From Altererythrobacter sp. BO-6 (lineage in GTDB: Bacteria > Pseudomonadota > Alphaproteobacteria > Sphingomonadales > Sphingomonadaceae): a stretch of 64,000 nucleotides of DNA. The notes under the pieces were generated by a model. That model was not told the DNA's origin. It ran no database searches and saw nothing but the letters and a program-made list of their open reading frames with translations. The stretch covers positions 2,523,001-2,587,000 of the forward strand of contig NZ_CP049259.1 of assembly GCF_011047315.1 (NCBI RefSeq). Direction: 5' to 3'. Positions 17,128 through 25,883 of the stretch are shown piece after piece (the first letter of the stretch is position 1; each line of letters opens with the position of its first letter). The position numbers were made by a program, and so were the translations under genes.

Positions 17128-18099
17128 TTAGATTTCGAAGCTGACCATCTTGGCCATGATGAAGGCGCCGATCGACATCCAAGTCATGCCGCCAAGGCCT
17201 GCCACGATCAGCCGATCATCGCTGAAGAAGCCGCTGAGGTAGTCCGGATTGATCCAGAAGATCATGCCGAAGACGATGAAGGGCAGCGACCCGACGATGT
17301 AGGCGGATGCCTTGGATCCCGAGCTCATTGCACGGATCTTCAGCTTCATTTGCGCGCGCTTGCGCAAAACATCGGCAAGATTGGAAAGCGTTTCCGCCAA
17401 ATTGCCGCCGGTTTCCCGCTGGATCGCCAACGTGATACAAAAGAAGTTGAATTCTGCAATGCCCAGCCGGTCGCCGGTTTCCTGCAGCGATTCCTCCATC
17501 GTGCGGCCGATCTTGATCCGCTCGACGATGCTCTTGAATTCCTCACCCACCGGGCCGGGAACTTCCTGCGCCACGACCGCCAGCGTTTCCGTCACCGGCA
17601 GGCCTGAGCGCAGGCCGCGAACGAGCAGCTCGATGGCATCGGGAAACTTGGCATTGAACTGGTTCGTACGCCGTTTGATGAAGTGATTGACCACCATGTG
17701 CGGGATCCCCGCACCAACTGCGACACCGACACCCAGCGAAAGCAGGAGCGCACCGGAACGCAAATAGACCAGCACTGCCGTCGCCAGCGCAATCCCGGCA
17801 GACGAATAGAAATACTGGGACAGGGTCCACTTCTTGCCCGACCGGTCGAGCCTGACGGCGAGAGCCGCGATACGCGAACCGGAGCCTGCAACCTTGTGCA
17901 TTTTCGGCTTGCGCGCGGCGATCGCCTTTTTGAGCTGGGATTCAACCTTGGTATCGGTGCTTTCGGAATGGCGATAGCGCACTGCCTGCAGACGACGCTG
18001 CCGCGCCTTGCCGGCAGAGGTACCGGTAACCAGCATATAGCCGACCACCAGGACGGACATGATGACACCGCTCAATAGCAGGAGCTGGAGAGTATCCAT
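17128..18099 (-). CDS. tadB: Tad pilus inner-membrane protein TadB
   Basis: This 323-residue GspF-family membrane protein forms the pilus assembly platform with TadC. It starts with a membrane segment (LLLLSGVIMSVLVVGYMLV), has a central pair of hydrophobic segments near residues 95-135, the T2SSF signature FPDAIELLVRGLRSGLPVTETLAVVAQEVPGP, and two C-terminal membrane segments. In most tad loci the CpaF/TadA ATPase gene lies directly upstream of tadB. Here only 30 bases separate it from the end of cpaE, so that gene is absent. TadB normally contacts the ATPase, so function depends on one encoded elsewhere. Confidence 0.92.
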   Translation of the reverse strand: MDTLQLLLLSGVIMSVLVVGYMLVTGTSAGKARQRRLQAVRYRHSESTDTKVESQLKKAIAARKPKMHKVAGSGSRIAALAVRLDRSGKKWTLSQYFYSSAGIALATAVLVYLRSGALLLSLGVGVAVGAGIPHMVVNHFIKRRTNQFNAKFPDAIELLVRGLRSGLPVTETLAVVAQEVPGPVGEEFKSIVERIKIGRTMEESLQETGDRLGIAEFNFFCITLAIQRETGGNLAETLSNLADVLRKRAQMKLKIRAMSSGSKASAYIVGSLPFIVFGMIFWINPDYLSGFFSDDRLIVAGLGGMTWMSIGAFIMAKMVSFEI

Positions 18100-18129
18100 G
18101 CGATTGTCCCGCCTTTCCTTATCGTCAGA

Positions 18130-19476
18130 TCACAAATTCAGCTGAAGGCCGGCGTGAGCATTAGAGAGCCCGCGCCGAACCTTCGGCCACTCATTCCGCA
18201 TCCGCTGTCGCGGGTTCGGATTTGCCCTTTTCGCGAGCAAGGATTTCAGATCGAAGCTGCCAAGCAGGGATTTCTTGCCAGCAGTTTCGCTGGTGAAACC
18301 TTCACTGCTCGCGCCCATAACCCGCTCGCCGATCTGCTTGATCGCGGCGCTTGCGCGACTGGACCGATTGGCTTGGACAAAGGTCTGGCCCAGCTTGGCT
18401 GCATTGGCGGCCGCCTTCGGATCAAACGGGATCTGGAAATCGATCTGGCGTTCGATCGAAGCCTCGAAATCAGCCTTGCTGATCTCTGCAGTGCCTGACT
18501 GAACCTTGTTCACGACCACCATGGTATGGGCATGCGCGGCATTGCTTTTCAGCCAGGAAAGGATGCGGATCGTGTCGCGGGCCGAGGCCAGCGTCATTTC
18601 CGCCATCACGATCACCAGGTTCACATCGCCCAGAACATGCGGGAAGTTGATCAGCATGTTGCGCGGCAGATCGACCACCGTCATCTCGAACGCCTGGCGG
18701 AACTCTTCCTCCAGTTGCACGAAGGCAGCGCCGTCGGTCATAAGCGGCGAGCTGATCGGCGCCTCTGCCGAAAGGATCGACAGATTGTCATTGGCGCGGA
18801 TCATCGCGCGTTCGATGAACAGGCCGTCGATCCGGCTCGGGTTATCGATCGCATCGGTCAGGCCGCGTCCAGGCTCGAGATCGAGCGTAAGTGCGCCGGT
18901 GCCGAAGTGGACGTCAAGGTCCAGCAGGGCCGTGGGGGACTTGTGCTCGTCACTGAACAGCCAGGCCAGCGAGGTCGCCAGGGTCGATGCACCCACACCG
19001 CCGCGGGTCCCGATGATGGCAGTCGAAATGTGGTGCTTGACCACTTCACCATCCTGGTTGCGCGGAGACGTGAAGACCGCATGTGCCTGGTTCAGCGCAT
19101 CGCGCACCTGGCTGGCCGAAAGCGGCTTCAGCAGGTAATCGTGAATGCCGCTGGCCAGCAGATCGCGATAAAGCCGTACATCGTTGACCTGGCCGATTGC
19201 GATCACGACCGTACCGGGTTCGCAAACCTCGGCCAGGGCGTTGATGTCATTCAGCGGATCGCCGCTTTCCGACAGGTCAACCAGAAGGATGTTGGGGCTC
19301 GCGCTGACGCTGAGGGACTGCACAGCGTTGCGCAGGCCACCCTTATTGCACTTCTCCGGCTGCCAGCCCATTTCGATGACGACCGGACGCAATACGTCGA
19401 GCGCGGCATCGTCGCAGATATAGGCAGCGAAGGGATCGCGATTGCCGGGCATGCCGGATTTCCAAGGCGCGTTCAT
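18130..19476 (-). CDS. cpaE: Pilus assembly ATPase-like protein CpaE/TadZ
   Basis: This 448-residue protein has an N-terminal receiver-like domain (residues about 20-140, with LLVDLSESGDP and DYLLKPLSASQVRDALNQ) and a C-terminal ParA/MinD-type ATPase. The deviant Walker A motif is GTRGGVGASTLA, followed by LLDLDVHFGTGALTLDLEPG. CpaE/TadZ localises the Tad pilus machine to the cell pole. The last 30 or so residues (ANPNPRQRMRNEWPKVRR onward) look unlike the family. Adding one A to the AAAA at the LLAK codons would give KKGKSEPATADAE and a stop at 18191-18193, a more usual end. This may be another homopolymer error. The gene follows cpaD by 3 bases. Confidence 0.9.
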   Translation of the reverse strand: MNAPWKSGMPGNRDPFAAYICDDAALDVLRPVVIEMGWQPEKCNKGGLRNAVQSLSVSASPNILLVDLSESGDPLNDINALAEVCEPGTVVIAIGQVNDVRLYRDLLASGIHDYLLKPLSASQVRDALNQAHAVFTSPRNQDGEVVKHHISTAIIGTRGGVGASTLATSLAWLFSDEHKSPTALLDLDVHFGTGALTLDLEPGRGLTDAIDNPSRIDGLFIERAMIRANDNLSILSAEAPISSPLMTDGAAFVQLEEEFRQAFEMTVVDLPRNMLINFPHVLGDVNLVIVMAEMTLASARDTIRILSWLKSNAAHAHTMVVVNKVQSGTAEISKADFEASIERQIDFQIPFDPKAAANAAKLGQTFVQANRSSRASAAIKQIGERVMGASSEGFTSETAGKKSLLGSFDLKSLLAKRANPNPRQRMRNEWPKVRRGLSNAHAGLQLNL

Positions 19477-19479
19477 GGC

Positions 19480-20133
19480 TTAGTTTCCTTCAGTGGTGTT
19501 CTTGGAAAGACCAGCGGCTCCGGTCGGGGCTCGTTCACGGAAGGTTTCGATTGCCTTCGTCGAGCTCATGATGACAGTTTCACCCGTGCCTTTCTGGCCC
19601 TCGATCAGGTCCTGGGGATTGGCCACCATGGCAGCAAGGTTGCTGTTGGTTGCGCAGCCGTAATTGGGGCTGGTCGCATTCTCGAGGTTGATGTCCGATT
19701 TGGCCGACCAGTCCGGACAACCCGGTACTGATGCGCTAGAGCGGGTCAGGACAACGCGGGCGTAGCCAGGCTGGACCGAACCCGATGTAACCGGGGCTCC
19801 GTTCTCGACCAGGATCCCGCGGCGTCCGGCAAGCTCGGCAACCGCGTCATAGGTCGCTTCGCTGACCAGCGGATCGTCAATCGATACGCGGTCGCCATAG
19901 CCAAGCTCCATGGTCTCGAACCAGCCATCGAGGCGCTGCTGTTCCGAGATCGTCAACCCGCTCTCGCTGGTCCGCACATCGAAGGTAAAGCTGGTGCGTT
20001 CGACCACCGGCTGCTTCAAGCTGTAGAGGCTCTTGTTGGTCGGCATCCCGCCGCAAGCACCCAGCGCAAGGCCAAGTGAAAGGGCAAGGGCACCTGCCAG
20101 CTTGCTGTGATTTGCAAAGGGCATTGTTCTCAC
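19480..20133 (-). CDS. cpaD: Pilus assembly lipoprotein CpaD
   Basis: This 217-residue protein starts with a lipoprotein signal (MPFANHSKLAGALALSLGLALGAC), with the lipobox LGAC near residue 27. An in-frame Met three codons in is an alternative start. The mature domain has the CpaD pattern: SLYSLKQPVVERTSFTFDV at the N-terminus and PGCPDWSAKSD...NYGCATNSNLAAMVANPQDLI near the C-terminus, with conserved Cys residues. CpaD is a periplasmic/outer-membrane partner of the CpaC secretin in Tad pilus biogenesis. It lies between cpaC (9 bases upstream) and cpaE (3 bases downstream), which implies one transcript. Confidence 0.9.
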   Translation of the reverse strand: MRTMPFANHSKLAGALALSLGLALGACGGMPTNKSLYSLKQPVVERTSFTFDVRTSESGLTISEQQRLDGWFETMELGYGDRVSIDDPLVSEATYDAVAELAGRRGILVENGAPVTSGSVQPGYARVVLTRSSASVPGCPDWSAKSDINLENATSPNYGCATNSNLAAMVANPQDLIEGQKGTGETVIMSSTKAIETFRERAPTGAAGLSKNTTEGN

Positions 20134-20142
20134 CTTTCCCGA

Positions 20143-21687
20143 TTAGAGGCTGAAGCCAGGAGTCGCGGCTTCGGCGCGGCGATCCTTGTTGCGTTGATCA
20201 TCTTCCGTGCGGCGCGGCGCGACGGCATCAGGCGTGACCGAGCCTACGCTGGGCGGCGGTACCTGCTTGTCCGTGGCGGTCGGCCCGGGCCGGGCCTCGC
20301 CGCTCACGCCGTCATTCTCGCGATAGCCCAGCAACTGCTGCAGCTCACTCGAAGCGCGGAAGCCATCGGTCGGCAGCTTGATGTCGCTGGCATTGACCGG
20401 TTTCACCAGATACGGCGTCACTACGATAACCAGTTCGGTTTCGCCCCGGCGGAACGAACGCGAGCGGAACAGATTGCCGAGGATCGGCAGGTCACCCACA
20501 CCGGGCGCCTTGTCGATCGTGTTCTGGGCATTGTTGCTCATCAGGCCCGCGATCATGAAGCTCTGGCCCGAACCCAGCTCAACCGTCGTTTCCGCACGGC
20601 GAGTGGTCAATGCCGGGATCTGGAAACCCTCGATCGTAACAGCACCCTGGCTTGACAGCTCCGACACTTCCGGACGGACCCGGATCGAAATCCGGCCATT
20701 GGCCAGAACAGTCGGGGTGTAGGCCAGGCTTACGCCATATTTACGATATTCGATCGCGGTCGCGCCCAGCCCTTGGCTGGTCGGGATCGGGAATTCGCCG
20801 CCTGCAAGGAATTCGGCGGTTTCGCCCGAGAGCGCCGTCAGGTTCGGCTGCGAGATCGTGGTGACGAGACCATCGCGCTCGGCAAGGTCAAGTGCGCTGC
20901 CGATATCGAGGCCAAGCAGCTTGCCAAAGGCACCAATCGTGGTTCCGTTTGCAACGCCAGTAACAACAGAGCCGCCTGAAGGTCCCTCGGTTAGACCCAC
21001 TCCAAGACCAGCCGGGCTGCCAGGCGAATATTGCGGCGCGAAGGCGCGGCCAGTCGAGACACCAAACTGAAACCCGCCGGTTTGATCGACAGTAAGCAGG
21101 TTTGCGCCGATTGTGCGAACCAGCGAACGGCTGACCTCAGCAAAGCGTACCTGCAAATTGACCTGCAGCGGCGTTGCCATCTTGAGGCGGCTGATCACGT
21201 TGGAGTCCTCGCCGACAAAGGCCTGCACCAGGCGCTCGGCTTCGGCGGCATCTTCCGGTGCCTTGACGGTGCCGGTCAGCAGCACCGTGTTGGTGCCCAT
21301 GGTGGCCACGCCGATCTTTGCTTCCGGCATCGCCAGTGCCAGCATCTGGTCGATGCTGTCGATGTTCGAGCCAACCCGGATATTGGCAGACCAGATCACA
21401 TCGCCGCGGCTGTTGCTGGCATAGATGGTGGTTTCGCCACCGGCCTTGCCGAACACATAGAGCTGGCGCTGCGACTTGACCTGGACATCCGCCACCGCGT
21501 CATTAGCAATGAAGACATCGGCCATGGCACCGGGAATGGTGATCAGTTCGCCGCGCCCGATCGAGATGACGATGTCATCGGCTGGGCTGGAAACCGACTG
21601 CGCAATCGCAGTGGTGACGGGCACACCGGCCAGTGGCGCAACGGCCAGGCTGGCAAGCAGCAGTTTTGCAGTAAGGCGGCGTTTCAT
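20143..21687 (-). CDS. cpaC: Tad pilus secretin CpaC
   Basis: This is a type II/III secretin forming the outer-membrane pore for the Flp pilus. I chose the ATG at 21687 (MKRRLTAKLLLASLAVAPLA), which has a GAGGGG site 7 bases upstream and opens a normal signal peptide, giving 514 residues. An ATG at 21753 also has a good ribosome-binding site and would add 22 residues. After the signal come an N-terminal pilus-formation domain (IVISIGRGELITIPG), a BON-like region and the secretin domain with GLVTTISQPNLTALSGETAEF and EFPIP. The C-terminal secretin signature is FRSRSFRRGETELVIVVTPYLV. A Pro-rich tail follows. It sits between cpaB and cpaD in the operon. Confidence 0.92.
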   Translation of the reverse strand: MKRRLTAKLLLASLAVAPLAGVPVTTAIAQSVSSPADDIVISIGRGELITIPGAMADVFIANDAVADVQVKSQRQLYVFGKAGGETTIYASNSRGDVIWSANIRVGSNIDSIDQMLALAMPEAKIGVATMGTNTVLLTGTVKAPEDAAEAERLVQAFVGEDSNVISRLKMATPLQVNLQVRFAEVSRSLVRTIGANLLTVDQTGGFQFGVSTGRAFAPQYSPGSPAGLGVGLTEGPSGGSVVTGVANGTTIGAFGKLLGLDIGSALDLAERDGLVTTISQPNLTALSGETAEFLAGGEFPIPTSQGLGATAIEYRKYGVSLAYTPTVLANGRISIRVRPEVSELSSQGAVTIEGFQIPALTTRRAETTVELGSGQSFMIAGLMSNNAQNTIDKAPGVGDLPILGNLFRSRSFRRGETELVIVVTPYLVKPVNASDIKLPTDGFRASSELQQLLGYRENDGVSGEARPGPTATDKQVPPPSVGSVTPDAVAPRRTEDDQRNKDRRAEAATPGFSL

Positions 21688-21764
21688 GGTCTTGCCCCTC
21701 GGTTGGATTGCTTTGGCCAGGACGGCGCTGTCGTTCTTGGTAAAGAAGGTCATTGTCCGTCCCC

Positions 21765-22844
21765 TCACTTGACCAGCATCGCGCCGGCCACAGGCACGGT
21801 GCGTCCGGCCTGAGACATCGCCGATGACTGCTGGTTTACAAGCCCGCCAACGCCACCGCTGACCGGTTCTGCAGTGGTGTTCTTGCCGCGCGTCACGCGA
21901 ACGGTCGGGACCGAACGAACGGTTGCGGCATAGGCTGGAGCACCTGACCCTGCGACGGCAGGCGAACCGGTCGGCGGCATCGAACGGCGCTGGAAGCGCG
22001 AGACATCGCCGCCGGTGCTGAAGGTCGCGCCCTTGTCGACCGGGCGGGCCATCGCAGCGCGGATCAGCTTTTCTTCTTCTTCCGGCGTGGCATCGTTCGG
22101 GATCACCACGTCACCCGATGCGATTGCCTTCTCCAGTTCGGCCTGGTTGTCCGCGATCGAACGCAGGGCCAGGCTGAGCGTGCCGATGGTCTGTGCGACA
22201 GCAACCTTTTCAGCGATCTTCGGGGTTACTTCAAGCGTGACGGTGCCGAACGCGCGGACCACTGTCTTGCCTTCTTCATTGGTTGTCTGCTCGGTCGACT
22301 GGTCGGTAGCTAGCACGCGCAGGTTGCGCAGCACGGTTTCAGCTGCCTTGAGATCCTGGCCTTCGCTACCCTTGACGGTCTGAGTCAGCACCAGGTCGAC
22401 CCGGTCGCCAGGGAAGACAAAGCCGGCAACGCCAGTCTTGGCGGACACTGGGATGGTCACAGCGCGCATGCCCGGGCCAAGCGCCGCAGCCAGGAAGCCG
22501 CGATCGCCCGGGCTCACCAATGAGCCCTGGGTCACGGGTTCGCCAGCTGTGATCTGATGGCGCACGACCGTGCCCAGCAGCTTGTTGATGTCGGCTTCGC
22601 CATCGATGAAATAGGCGTCCTTGACCAGCTCCTCAGGCCACTGCTGGAAGCTGATGGCGTCTGCAGTGATGATCGTGCCGGTCGGCAGCGCGCGCTGCGC
22701 CACCAGAACCTTCGGCCCTTGAGGCACCGGAGCTGCGGCCACTTCCGGCGCAGGGCTTCCGGCAAACATGCTCCGGGCTGCCAATGCGGTGCCGATCGCG
22801 ATGACCAGCGCTCCAAGCAGCAAAACCAGCTTCTTCCTATCCAT
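21765..22844 (-). CDS. cpaB: Pilus assembly protein CpaB
   Basis: This is a 359-residue RcpC/CpaB protein. An N-terminal membrane anchor (LVLLLGALVIAIGTALAAR) is followed by a SAF domain at about residues 45-110 (VLVAQRALPTGTIITADAI, YFIDGEADINKLLGTVVRHQ) and the RcpC region with GMRAVTIPVSAKTGVAGFVFPGDRVDLVLT. CpaB acts in the periplasm with the secretin during Flp pilus assembly. The C-terminal 90 residues are low-complexity, rich in Ser, Thr, Ala and Val. The gene follows cpaA by 84 bases and is followed by cpaC. Confidence 0.92.
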   Translation of the reverse strand: MDRKKLVLLLGALVIAIGTALAARSMFAGSPAPEVAAAPVPQGPKVLVAQRALPTGTIITADAISFQQWPEELVKDAYFIDGEADINKLLGTVVRHQITAGEPVTQGSLVSPGDRGFLAAALGPGMRAVTIPVSAKTGVAGFVFPGDRVDLVLTQTVKGSEGQDLKAAETVLRNLRVLATDQSTEQTTNEEGKTVVRAFGTVTLEVTPKIAEKVAVAQTIGTLSLALRSIADNQAELEKAIASGDVVIPNDATPEEEEKLIRAAMARPVDKGATFSTGGDVSRFQRRSMPPTGSPAVAGSGAPAYAATVRSVPTVRVTRGKNTTAEPVSGGVGGLVNQQSSAMSQAGRTVPVAGAMLVK

Positions 22845-22928
22845 GGCTTCTTAGCCCCCTAGTTCGGCCCGATTGCTTGCGGGCGGGAATGGTTCACTCG
22901 TTTATTCGTGAACTGGTTAAAATCAGGT

Positions 22929-23420
22929 TCATCCCAATCCGGCGGTCTTTTGGGCCGCCGGCAGATATTGTGTTCCAAGCACCCATAGGCCGCCGATCGC
23001 GATCGCTACGCCATAGGGAATCTTGATGCGGTCGCGTTCGCGCCGCATGATGTGCCAGGCGCCCATGACGACGGTCAGCACGCCGCCCGTCAGCGCCATC
23101 ACGACCAGCAGTTTGAGGAACCAGGTCGGCTCGATCCAAAGCGCGAGCGCGGTCAGCAGTTTCACATCGCCGCCGCCCATCATCTTGAGCGCGAAAAGGC
23201 CGGCGAAGACGGCAAAGGCGGCCAGCGCAACGCCAAACTGCAGCGCCACGCCCGGCCACAGCGAAAGGCCGCTGGACCACCAGAAGATCGGTGCGGCCAG
23301 GGCGATGCCGGCATTCAGCCAGTTGTCGATCTGGCGACGGCGCAGGTCGGTGAAGGCGGCAAACAGCAGTGCGATTGCCAAGCCCGCCAGCAGTCCGTAG
23401 TGAATATAGTCCGCGAGCAT
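22929..23420 (-). CDS. cpaA: Prepilin peptidase CpaA/TadV
   Basis: This is a 163-residue type IV prepilin peptidase (A24 family, short TadV form). The two catalytic aspartates are in FTDLRRRQIDNWL (near residue 25) and GGGDVKLL (near residue 84). Five or six hydrophobic segments make it an inner-membrane protein. It cleaves and possibly methylates the Flp prepilin. It is the first gene of the cpa/tad operon in this window. No flp pilin gene is found upstream, although the two are often adjacent, so the pilin must be encoded elsewhere. Confidence 0.92.
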   Translation of the reverse strand: MLADYIHYGLLAGLAIALLFAAFTDLRRRQIDNWLNAGIALAAPIFWWSSGLSLWPGVALQFGVALAAFAVFAGLFALKMMGGGDVKLLTALALWIEPTWFLKLLVVMALTGGVLTVVMGAWHIMRRERDRIKIPYGVAIAIGGLWVLGTQYLPAAQKTAGLG

Positions 23421-23509
23421 GTTGCCCCCAATGGTTCCCCTTGGAGGCCCTTGCTAAACGCAAGCACTTACTAAAAAGTAACCACGCCCGGAGGGGTGAA
23501 ATTAGTCAC

Positions 23510-24475
23510 GTGAACAAAGCCGCAGTTTCAGGGATCAATCGCCGGGCCATACCGTCTGACGCGCAGGAGAGCTTGTGGACTGCGCCAGATGGTCATGAGC
23601 TGCGCCGGATCGACTGGCCGGGCGCCGTCGCAGGCGCCGCGCCGCGCGGGTCGATCCTGTTTTTTCCCGGGCGTGGCGACAATTACGAGAAATATCTCGA
23701 GACGCTGGAAGAATGGCACCGGGCTGGCTGGCGGGTTACTGCAGCCGACTGGCGTGGACAAGCTGGATCGGGCCGCTTGGGGAGCGATCTGGTAACCGGC
23801 CACATCGATGACTTTGCAACCTGGGTGAATGACCTCGCCGAGTTCTGGACCGATTGGCAGGCGACCACACCCGCACCGCACATCCTGGCCGGGCATTCCA
23901 TGGGCGGGCACCTGGTGCTGCGCGGCGTGGCCGATGGAAGGGTCGATCCCGATGCCTTGATCCTTTCAGCGCCGATGCTGGGCTTTGTCGGGTCGATCCC
24001 GCCGGTGATCGGGCATGCCGCTGCGAAGCTGATGACGCTGGTCGGGGATCCCAAGCGCCCGGCGTGGAAGTGGAGCGAGAAGCCAGGCGAGGTTCCAGCT
24101 TCGCGCCAGGACCTGCTGAGTCACGATAACGATCGGTACGAGGACGAGCTTTGGTGGCGTGAGCATCGGAGCGAGCTGGTGATGGGCCCCGGAAGCTGGG
24201 GTTGGGTCGAGCGTGCCTATGATTCGATGCGCGGGCTGTTCGCCCCGGGGAAGCTTGAACGCGTGAATATCCCGGTGCTGTTGATCGGGACATCGAACGA
24301 TAAACTCGTCTCGATGTCAGCAATCGAGGAAGCGGCGCGGCGCTTGCCCAGTGCCGAGCTGGTCCGATTTGGCAATGAGGCGCATCACGAAATCCTGCGT
24401 GAAGTCGATCCGGTGCGCGACCGGGCGATGCAGGCCATTGCGGGTTTCCTTGACAGGGTTGCGCCGCACAAGTGA
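23510..24475 (+). CDS. Alpha/beta hydrolase (lysophospholipase-like)
   Basis: This 321-residue serine hydrolase starts at a GTG at 23510, with a GGAGGGG site upstream; the longer open frame would run into the cpaA promoter region. The nucleophile elbow is AGHSMGGHLV. The acid is probably the Asp in GTSNDKLVS and the base the His in NEAHHEIL. An oxyanion-side motif FFPGRGDNYEKY lies early. The pattern is that of lysophospholipase/monoacylglycerol lipase-type (PldB-like) enzymes. No signal peptide is seen. The stop codon overlaps the GTG start of the following FAD oxidoreductase (GTGA), so the two are translationally coupled. The substrate is not certain. Confidence 0.85.
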   Translation: MNKAAVSGINRRAIPSDAQESLWTAPDGHELRRIDWPGAVAGAAPRGSILFFPGRGDNYEKYLETLEEWHRAGWRVTAADWRGQAGSGRLGSDLVTGHIDDFATWVNDLAEFWTDWQATTPAPHILAGHSMGGHLVLRGVADGRVDPDALILSAPMLGFVGSIPPVIGHAAAKLMTLVGDPKRPAWKWSEKPGEVPASRQDLLSHDNDRYEDELWWREHRSELVMGPGSWGWVERAYDSMRGLFAPGKLERVNIPVLLIGTSNDKLVSMSAIEEAARRLPSAELVRFGNEAHHEILREVDPVRDRAMQAIAGFLDRVAPHK

Positions 24476-25575
24476 TCGGGCATTTCGATATTGCGATTGT
24501 CGGCGCCGGGATGGCGGGCGCGAGCATTGCTGCCGAGATCGGCAATGCGGCACATACCGTCATACTCGAAGCCGAAGACATGCCGGGATATCATTCGACA
24601 GGCCGGTCCGCTGCGTTCTGGGAAGAATGCTATGGCGGGCCGGAAATCGTTCCACTCACACTGGCTTCCGGCCCCTATCTGCGCGAGCATGGCTTCCTGA
24701 AGGATCGCGGGGCGCTCTATCTGGCGCGCGCCGGGGACGAGGCGAAGATCGCGAGTTTCTTTGCCAGCTTTGCCGACAGCGGCGCGGAGTTCGAGCGGAT
24801 CGATGGCGAAAAGCTGGATCGCCTGGTGCCCGGATTATCGCCAGAATGGGACCGCGCGATCTGGCAGCAGCGTTGCGCCGATATCGATGTTGCCGGGCTG
24901 CATGCGCATTACCTCAAGCGCGCCAAGGCGGCTGGTGCATCGCTTCACTGCCGGGCGCGGGTCGCTTCGCTGGCGTTCGAAGGCGGGCGCTGGGAAATAG
25001 GTCTCGGGGACGGGAGATCATTGTTAGCCGCTTTGCTGGTCAATGCAGCCGGCGCTTGGGCCGATCACATAGCAGCGCTGGCAGGGGTAAGTCCGCTTGG
25101 CATTACACCCTATCGCCGGACTGTGGCCCAGTTGCGGGTTGATCCCCCTCCGCCAGATGAATTGCCGCTGTGCCTCGACATTGCCGGAAGCTTCTATTTC
25201 AAGCCTGAAAGCGGGCGGCTGTGGCTCAGCCCGCATGACGAGACACCTTCGCCGCCTGCGGATGTCGCCCCGGAAGAACTCGATGTCGCCATTGCGATCG
25301 ACCGGCTGCAACAGGTGACCGACTGGCGCGTGCTGGGCGTCGAACGCAAATGGGCAGGTTTGCGCAGCTTCGCGCCTGACCGCAGGCCGGTCTATGGCCG
25401 CGATCCGGCCAATGCCGCGTTTTTCTGGTTCGCGGGGCAGGGCGGCTACGGCATCCAGACTGCGCCCGCTGCAGCGCGCCTTGGTGCGCAATTGGTGCTC
25501 GATCGGGCGCGGGATTCAATGACTGCGACACTCGATCCGCAGGTCTATTCGCCGCATCGGTTCAGGCAAATCTAG
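24472..25575 (+). CDS. FAD-dependent oxidoreductase (D-amino-acid oxidase family)
   Basis: This 367-residue protein starts at a GTG in the GTGA overlap with the hydrolase gene. The N-terminal dinucleotide fold is DIAIVGAGMAGASIAAEIG. Further DAO-family features are the GYHSTGRSAAFWEECYGG segment, VNAAGAWADHIAALAGV, and the C-terminal FAD loop FFWFAGQGGYGIQTAPAAA. Such enzymes oxidise amino acids or related amines using FAD; the natural substrate is not deducible. It is cytoplasmic. The coupling with a hydrolase suggests consecutive steps, which is inference. Confidence 0.85.
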   Translation: MIGHFDIAIVGAGMAGASIAAEIGNAAHTVILEAEDMPGYHSTGRSAAFWEECYGGPEIVPLTLASGPYLREHGFLKDRGALYLARAGDEAKIASFFASFADSGAEFERIDGEKLDRLVPGLSPEWDRAIWQQRCADIDVAGLHAHYLKRAKAAGASLHCRARVASLAFEGGRWEIGLGDGRSLLAALLVNAAGAWADHIAALAGVSPLGITPYRRTVAQLRVDPPPPDELPLCLDIAGSFYFKPESGRLWLSPHDETPSPPADVAPEELDVAIAIDRLQQVTDWRVLGVERKWAGLRSFAPDRRPVYGRDPANAAFFWFAGQGGYGIQTAPAAARLGAQLVLDRARDSMTATLDPQVYSPHRFRQI

Positions 25576-25643
25576 CCCCTAGCTTTTTGGAATCGCGGCG
25601 TTAGGTTGCTGGGTGATCCAACCGCAAGTCGAGGAGATACTGC

Positions 25644-25820
25644 ATGGCGCACCGCTTCGAAATTCGTAAGAACAAGAAGGGCGAATTCGTCTCTTACTTC
25701 ATCTACAATTCGGAAACGATCTGGTGGACCGAAGGCTACAGCTCCAAAGCAAGCGCCAAGAACGCCATTGCTTCCGTGCTCAAGAACGGGCCGGACGCGG
25801 AAATCGTCGAAAACTTCTGA
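25644..25820 (+). CDS. DUF1508 small protein (YegP-like)
   Basis: This 58-residue protein starts MAHRFEIRKNKKGEFVSYFI after a GAGGAGA ribosome-binding site. It contains one DUF1508 repeat: FEIRKNKKGEF, a Trp-containing middle, GYSSKASAKNAIASVLKNGP and a polar end AEIVENF. YegP-type proteins in other bacteria usually carry two such repeats; single-repeat forms are common in alphaproteobacteria. The role is unknown. The gene stands alone between the FAD oxidoreductase and the convergent rnhA. Confidence 0.82.
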   Translation: MAHRFEIRKNKKGEFVSYFIYNSETIWWTEGYSSKASAKNAIASVLKNGPDAEIVENF

Positions 25821-25835
25821 TACAAACTGGCTGAC

Positions 25836-25883
25836 AGGGGGCGAGGCGCGCGGCTGAATCGGCTGACGCGTTCAGCCCCCTTT
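25836..25883. terminator. Possible bidirectional terminator between DUF1508 gene and rnhA
   Basis: AGGGGGC at 25836-25842 pairs with GCCCCCT at 25875-25881, and an inner GGCTGAA/TTCAGCC pair (25852-25858, 25871-25877) offers an alternative fold. Only a short TTT follows on the plus strand, and the structure overlaps the rnhA stop codon. Support is weak. Confidence 0.3.
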
